From contig NZ_JWHR01000023.1 in NCBI RefSeq assembly GCF_000808015.1, forward strand, positions 1 to 8,333: 8,333 nucleotides of DNA, read 5' to 3'. Of this stretch, positions 5,133 to 8,333 are shown piece by piece. The notes below the pieces were generated by a model. It was not told where the DNA came from, searched no databases, and worked only from the letters and a program-made list of their open reading frames with translations. Position 1 is the first letter of the stretch. Every line of letters begins with the position of its first letter. The position numbers and the translations under genes are program-made. This stretch comes from Terrisporobacter othiniensis. Its GTDB lineage: Bacteria > Bacillota > Clostridia > Peptostreptococcales > Peptostreptococcaceae.

Positions 5133-7508
5133 TTATTCTGTTATTCTTTCATAGCACCTTTGATTACCATATATAGGTAAAATAATTGAGCCTGTTTTAT
5201 TTTTTCTTAGTTTATCCCAGTTTTCTATTTTTTTCATAATAGTAGTAATCCCGTATGAATCTATGGCTTTTAGCATGGATGCCTCATTGCCAAAACACTC
5301 GCACCAAATTTCCATATTACAAACAATATTACGTTTTACACTACCTTCAAGTTTACTTCCTGCAAATTCATTTCCTCTTAAGAAATTTCTACGCTCAAAA
5401 AGGGTCATCTTATCCCATGTTTCTGGTAATAAAGTATCCAGATAAGTTCTTACAATACCTTCTCTATCATCATTTTCCATTGCATTTATTTGTTCTTTTA
5501 TTGCCATGCTTTCCTCTTCATTTTCCAGGTAAAGTTTTTCACCATTTTTATAAAGCATAAGTGATTCTGCCCAAATTTGATTTACTTCTTCTTTACTTAT
5601 ATTCCATGCTTTCTTTTTGGAATTTCCTCTAATTCTCACTGGCCAAAATCTACGATTTCCTGTAATATCTCTCAAAAATCCATTTTCTGCATTGGTAGAT
5701 CCTACAATTATACATTGGCGAGGATGATTTTCCACACAAACACCGTAACTAACACGATACTTGTCATCCTCACGTGAGATAAATGATTTTACTGTTTCCA
5801 CTTCAGTTTTTCGCATACCTGCCAGTTCTCCCAGCTCCAATATCCAGTATCCTTGTAATTTTTCAGCTCCACTCTTATCCTTCATATCTGTAATAGTCAA
5901 ACTGTCAGAAAACCACTGTCCTGCTAATTTATAGAAAAATGTTGACTTACCAATTCCCTGAGGTCCATTTAAAATAAGTACGTGATCAAATTTTGTCCCT
6001 GGATTATAAATCCTAGCTACGGCTGCCACCATGGTCTTTCTTATTACTGATTTTGTATAGGGTGAATTTTCTGCACCAAAGTAATCAATAAGTAAGTTGT
6101 CAACACGACACTTCCCATCCCACTGTGGTAAACCTTCCAAGTATTCTTTAATTGGGTGATAAGCTCTCTTTGCTGCAACTGCTGTGATTGCATCTTTTGT
6201 CTTGGTTGGTGAGTATATGCCATAAATTTTGCTTATATAAACTTTCAGTGATGCCATGTCAGAATCATTCCACCCCTTTTTCACCTGCTCCCAAGGAAGT
6301 TTTCCTCTCACATCTATGTTGTTTCTATGGGAGTTAAAAACAATGTTTTTTAAATTTTCATCATTATCAAGTATAAGTACCATGTTATCTAAAGTTTCTT
6401 TTATATTTCCCCTCTTATCTAGTTCCAGTAGACTTTGCCAATCACTATTATTTTCATTTTCCACACTAAATTCCTTGTTTAATTTTTCCATACGTTCTTT
6501 AACAAGATTTGATTTAACCAAATCATCATTTATAGCAAATTCATTCATGGCAGTATATGATAATCGTCTGTTCATTGGTATATCTGGTGACATACCTTCA
6601 TCCAAATTCCCAAACTTATGAATACGAACCATGTCAAAAGCATTTAGCAATTTGCCACTGGCTGGGTCTGTACTGTGGTGACTGTAGGCAAATTTATTAT
6701 CATAAATCACCACACCAGCAGCAGAGTCTGCACTGGAAAAATCGTATCTACCATCAACAGCAGATGGCGAGTACACATGAGTTAGGAACTTATCCATAGC
6801 TTCTTCCATTGAATAAGTACGACAAAAAACTCCAACCACTCCCTCCTTAGTAAGTGGATCTGCTTGATTTTTCAATTCTTTTGTGAAAATTTGTGCTTGT
6901 CTGGAAGATACAGGCCAGGTAGTTGTATCTCTCCAGTTTTCATATTTTTCCAGGAAGTAATTGGCATCAAGAAAGTTGCCATCATTTTCTTCATATACAA
7001 ACTCCCCATCCCTAGATGTGGATGGCCAATACATTAACCTACTAGCTTCGTATGTACTATCGTCAAACAAATCCAGGTCAATTTCTTTTGCTATCATGCG
7101 TGACAGTGGTGGATACTCATCTTCACTGACTTCATTTTTTAGTGGAATAATCAAACGAAGGCGTGGGTTTTCTTTTGTGTGCTTGTGTGTGGAGTAGATG
7201 CACCATTTAAAATCACACTTCTTTTTTATTTCTTTTATTATATTTTCTTTTCCATAGTCCATATCCAGGGTGATTATACAGCGACTAAGCACGTTGCCCT
7301 TTTTCCTTCTCCCTTCTTTTAAATAACCTCCTACAAAACCTCCCACATCTTTGATGTTGTCTTGTTCTATCTTTGGTAGCCTTTTGTACTCCTCTACACT
7401 TTCTGCTGTGTATATGGTTTGTTTTACACGATTGCAAAACTCTTCCCAAGATATGTCTTGATTTTTCCATAGTTTTTCCCTACGGCTGTTGCCTATTGCA
7501 ATTTTCAT
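5133..7508 (-). CDS. Primase-VapE helicase fusion, phage replication initiator
   Basis: A 791-residue replication protein combining an archaeo-eukaryotic-type primase (AEP) domain with a virulence-associated E (VapE) superfamily 3-like helicase. The N-terminal part has the primase metal-binding pair D82/D84 in ITLDMDYG, S106-T-H108 (the sxH motif), basic PRLRLIIPL at 115-123, and EASRLMYWPS at 154-163. Residues about 200-440 form a linker and probable primase C-terminal region. The helicase has Walker A NGPQGIGKST (514-523), Walker B WILELGEL (555-562), and sensor/arginine-finger segments VGSTN (602-606) and TGNRRFWPV (616-624). The length is usual for such phage fusions and all key residues are present, so it is probably active in priming and unwinding DNA. 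ATG 7508 has AAGGAGG seven bases upstream (7516-7522). A promoter nested in a terminator lies just before it. VapE is named from a virulence region, but the family is mainly phage replication and no virulence role is implied. Confidence 0.9.
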   Translation of the reverse strand: MKIAIGNSRREKLWKNQDISWEEFCNRVKQTIYTAESVEEYKRLPKIEQDNIKDVGGFVGGYLKEGRRKKGNVLSRCIITLDMDYGKENIIKEIKKKCDFKWCIYSTHKHTKENPRLRLIIPLKNEVSEDEYPPLSRMIAKEIDLDLFDDSTYEASRLMYWPSTSRDGEFVYEENDGNFLDANYFLEKYENWRDTTTWPVSSRQAQIFTKELKNQADPLTKEGVVGVFCRTYSMEEAMDKFLTHVYSPSAVDGRYDFSSADSAAGVVIYDNKFAYSHHSTDPASGKLLNAFDMVRIHKFGNLDEGMSPDIPMNRRLSYTAMNEFAINDDLVKSNLVKERMEKLNKEFSVENENNSDWQSLLELDKRGNIKETLDNMVLILDNDENLKNIVFNSHRNNIDVRGKLPWEQVKKGWNDSDMASLKVYISKIYGIYSPTKTKDAITAVAAKRAYHPIKEYLEGLPQWDGKCRVDNLLIDYFGAENSPYTKSVIRKTMVAAVARIYNPGTKFDHVLILNGPQGIGKSTFFYKLAGQWFSDSLTITDMKDKSGAEKLQGYWILELGELAGMRKTEVETVKSFISREDDKYRVSYGVCVENHPRQCIIVGSTNAENGFLRDITGNRRFWPVRIRGNSKKKAWNISKEEVNQIWAESLMLYKNGEKLYLENEEESMAIKEQINAMENDDREGIVRTYLDTLLPETWDKMTLFERRNFLRGNEFAGSKLEGSVKRNIVCNMEIWCECFGNEASMLKAIDSYGITTIMKKIENWDKLRKNKTGSIILPIYGNQRCYERITE

Positions 7509-7538
7509 TTTGTTACCTCCTTTTTGTGTTTGCCTTCA

Positions 7539-7567
7539 TTTATATGCAAAAAAACAAGGGGTGTCGA
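7539..7567 (-). promoter_or_regulatory. Putative sigma-A promoter of the primase operon
   Basis: On the minus strand TCGACA (7567-7562, five of six to TTGACA) is followed by exactly 17 bases and TATAAA (7544-7539, five of six to TATAAT). Transcription would begin near 7532, giving a leader of about 24 nt with the ribosome site at 7516-7522. The -35 hexamer covers the loop and inner stem base of the terminator, so the two elements overlap. Confidence 0.5.
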
Positions 7568-7578
7568 ACCCCTTGTTT
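7548..7578 (-). terminator. Intrinsic terminator after the DUF2971 gene
   Basis: An 11-bp perfect stem pairs 7552-7562 with 7568-7578 around the five-base loop 7563-7567. In minus-strand RNA the stem runs straight into seven Us (7554-7548), the classic rho-independent form. On the plus strand a T-run at 7584-7590 follows after five bases, so weaker plus-strand termination is also possible. It separates the DUF2971 transcript from the replication operon. Confidence 0.85.
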
Positions 7579-7699
7579 GAGAATTTTTTTGAATATGAAA
7601 AAACTGTATCTTAGTAGTTATAGGATACAATTTTTTGTTAGATTTGATGTTAACTAGTTTGTAATATATTAAAATTATTCATCAAAACTTACTTAAAAA

Positions 7700-8332
7700 T
7701 TATATCTCTTTAGGAACTAATGAAAAATTATTACTACTACATGGATATCCCATTTTATAAACTTTACATTTCAATTTCTGTGAAATTAACTTAATCTTAT
7801 CAATATCACTACATATACAATCTTTCCCAATATATATAGCACTTATTCTTAAAGGATTTTTGTACCTTCCTATTTGACTACTACTATTACACTCTTCGAG
7901 TGGCATAAATATTCTCCATTCATCTTCATAAGACCAATCTTTATGTTTTAATGTCATACTCATATAAAAGCACTTAGCCATTCTAATTTGATTATACTCA
8001 TCATTATTTTTTATATATTCAAATAATTTCTTCAAAATATTTGTTACATCTAGTCTTTCACTTATATAATGAACCTTTAAAATTCTATACTTAAAATATG
8101 TATCTAAATCTTTAATTGATTCTATATCATATTCTACACATATACCTTTATGATTATCTGCGTAATGAGCCCATAGATGCATATTTAATGGAGTTGTGCT
8201 TAAAGAAAGTATTCCCATATTATTAGCTGCATTTTCTAATATATTATCAATTTCATTTACATTGCATAATTTCATCTTCGATATTTCATTTTTATCATAA
8301 TAAATTGGTGATAAATCAAAAGGATCATTCAA
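7700..8332 (-). CDS. DUF2971 family protein, N-terminus outside window
   Basis: The visible 210 residues are the C-terminal part of a DUF2971 protein, a family of unknown biochemical function often met in mobile DNA. Family landmarks are NDPFD at the very edge (normally preceded by about 25-45 residues), LSLSTTPLNMHLWAHYADNH, then GICVEYD, and DWSYEDEWRIF near residues 133-143. The TTG at 8330-8332 is an internal leucine, not a start, because NDPFD is an internal motif of the family. The gene therefore continues beyond 8333. It ends in TAA at 7700-7702, and a strong terminator follows about 120 bp later. It is very AT-rich in parts (8 of 60 bases are G or C at 7981-8040). Its place beside a phage replication module suggests accessory cargo, but no function can be assigned. 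Confidence 0.75.
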   Translation of the reverse strand: MNDPFDLSPIYYDKNEISKMKLCNVNEIDNILENAANNMGILSLSTTPLNMHLWAHYADNHKGICVEYDIESIKDLDTYFKYRILKVHYISERLDVTNILKKLFEYIKNNDEYNQIRMAKCFYMSMTLKHKDWSYEDEWRIFMPLEECNSSSQIGRYKNPLRISAIYIGKDCICSDIDKIKLISQKLKCKVYKMGYPCSSNNFSLVPKEI

Positions 8333-8333
8333 T

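Larger units (their letters stand above)
4896..5136. repeat. Six copies of the 9-bp word ATAAACAAG in both orientations
   Basis: ATAAACAAG reads on the plus strand at 4896-4904, 4905-4913 (in tandem) and 5053-5061. It reads on the minus strand at 5081-5089, 5092-5100 and 5128-5136. A one-mismatch copy, ATAAACAAC, is at 5065-5073. The three left copies face the three right copies. The last copy runs into the end of the primase gene. This looks like a set of binding sites for an initiator or regulator, although simple AT-rich composition contributes. Confidence 0.6.

Noticed and set aside
4938..5180. Plus-strand open frame of 80 codons across the repeat-rich gap.
   Set aside because: It translates the inverted repeats and the antisense primase end into cysteine/phenylalanine-rich low-complexity sequence, with no ribosome binding site.
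6256..6621. Plus-strand open frame of 121 codons.
   Set aside because: It lies wholly opposite the primase-helicase coding region and its serine/phenylalanine-rich product is typical of an antisense shadow.
8330..8332. TTG as a possible start of the DUF2971 gene.
   Set aside because: NDPFD directly after it is an internal motif of the family, so the true N-terminus lies beyond the window.

Overview
The window is AT-rich DNA of a low-GC Firmicute, most likely a Clostridium-like host. This rests on strong AGGAGG-type ribosome binding sites, heavy A/T codon use, and families typical of clostridial prophages. No rRNA, tRNA or CRISPR array is visible. The species cannot be fixed from the sequence alone.

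Layout. (1) 18-613, plus strand: a decayed acyltransferase-3 gene with a -1 frameshift, an in-frame TGA and a lost C-terminus. (2) 714-2768, minus strand: a 684-residue protein joining an uncharacterised N-terminal region, a probable HEPN domain with an RNKVAH (R-x4-H) motif, and about 7.7 Sel1 repeats. I regard it as a candidate RNA-targeting or defence protein. (3) 2782-3084: an intergenic stretch holding a small, unusually GC-rich structured patch. (4) 3085-7508, minus strand: a phage-type replication module. In transcription order it is a 791-residue primase plus VapE-type helicase, a 259-bp gap rich in inverted and direct repeats, a 513-residue SNF2-type helicase, and an 85-residue Mor-like DNA-binding protein whose start overlaps the helicase stop by 11 nt. 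(5) 7539-7578: a strong minus-strand terminator overlapped by a good promoter match facing the primase gene. (6) 7700 to the window edge, minus strand: the C-terminal part of a DUF2971-family protein that begins outside the window.

How it works together (inference). The primase-helicase and the SNF2 helicase would initiate and sustain replication of a prophage or phage satellite. The Mor-like protein at the end of the operon could activate a later operon. The repeat-rich gap between the two enzyme genes is the best candidate for a replication origin or a control site. The HEPN-Sel1 gene, the DUF2971 gene and the broken acyltransferase look like accessory cargo or flanking host DNA; spot counts show some of this DNA to be far more AT-rich than the primase gene. 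No integrase, terminase, capsid gene or attachment site is seen, so prophage, satellite and remnant cannot be told apart.

The most notable points are the HEPN-Sel1 protein, the repeat cluster between the replication genes, the promoter nested in a terminator, and a heptad-coding minisatellite inserted in the SNF2 helicase.
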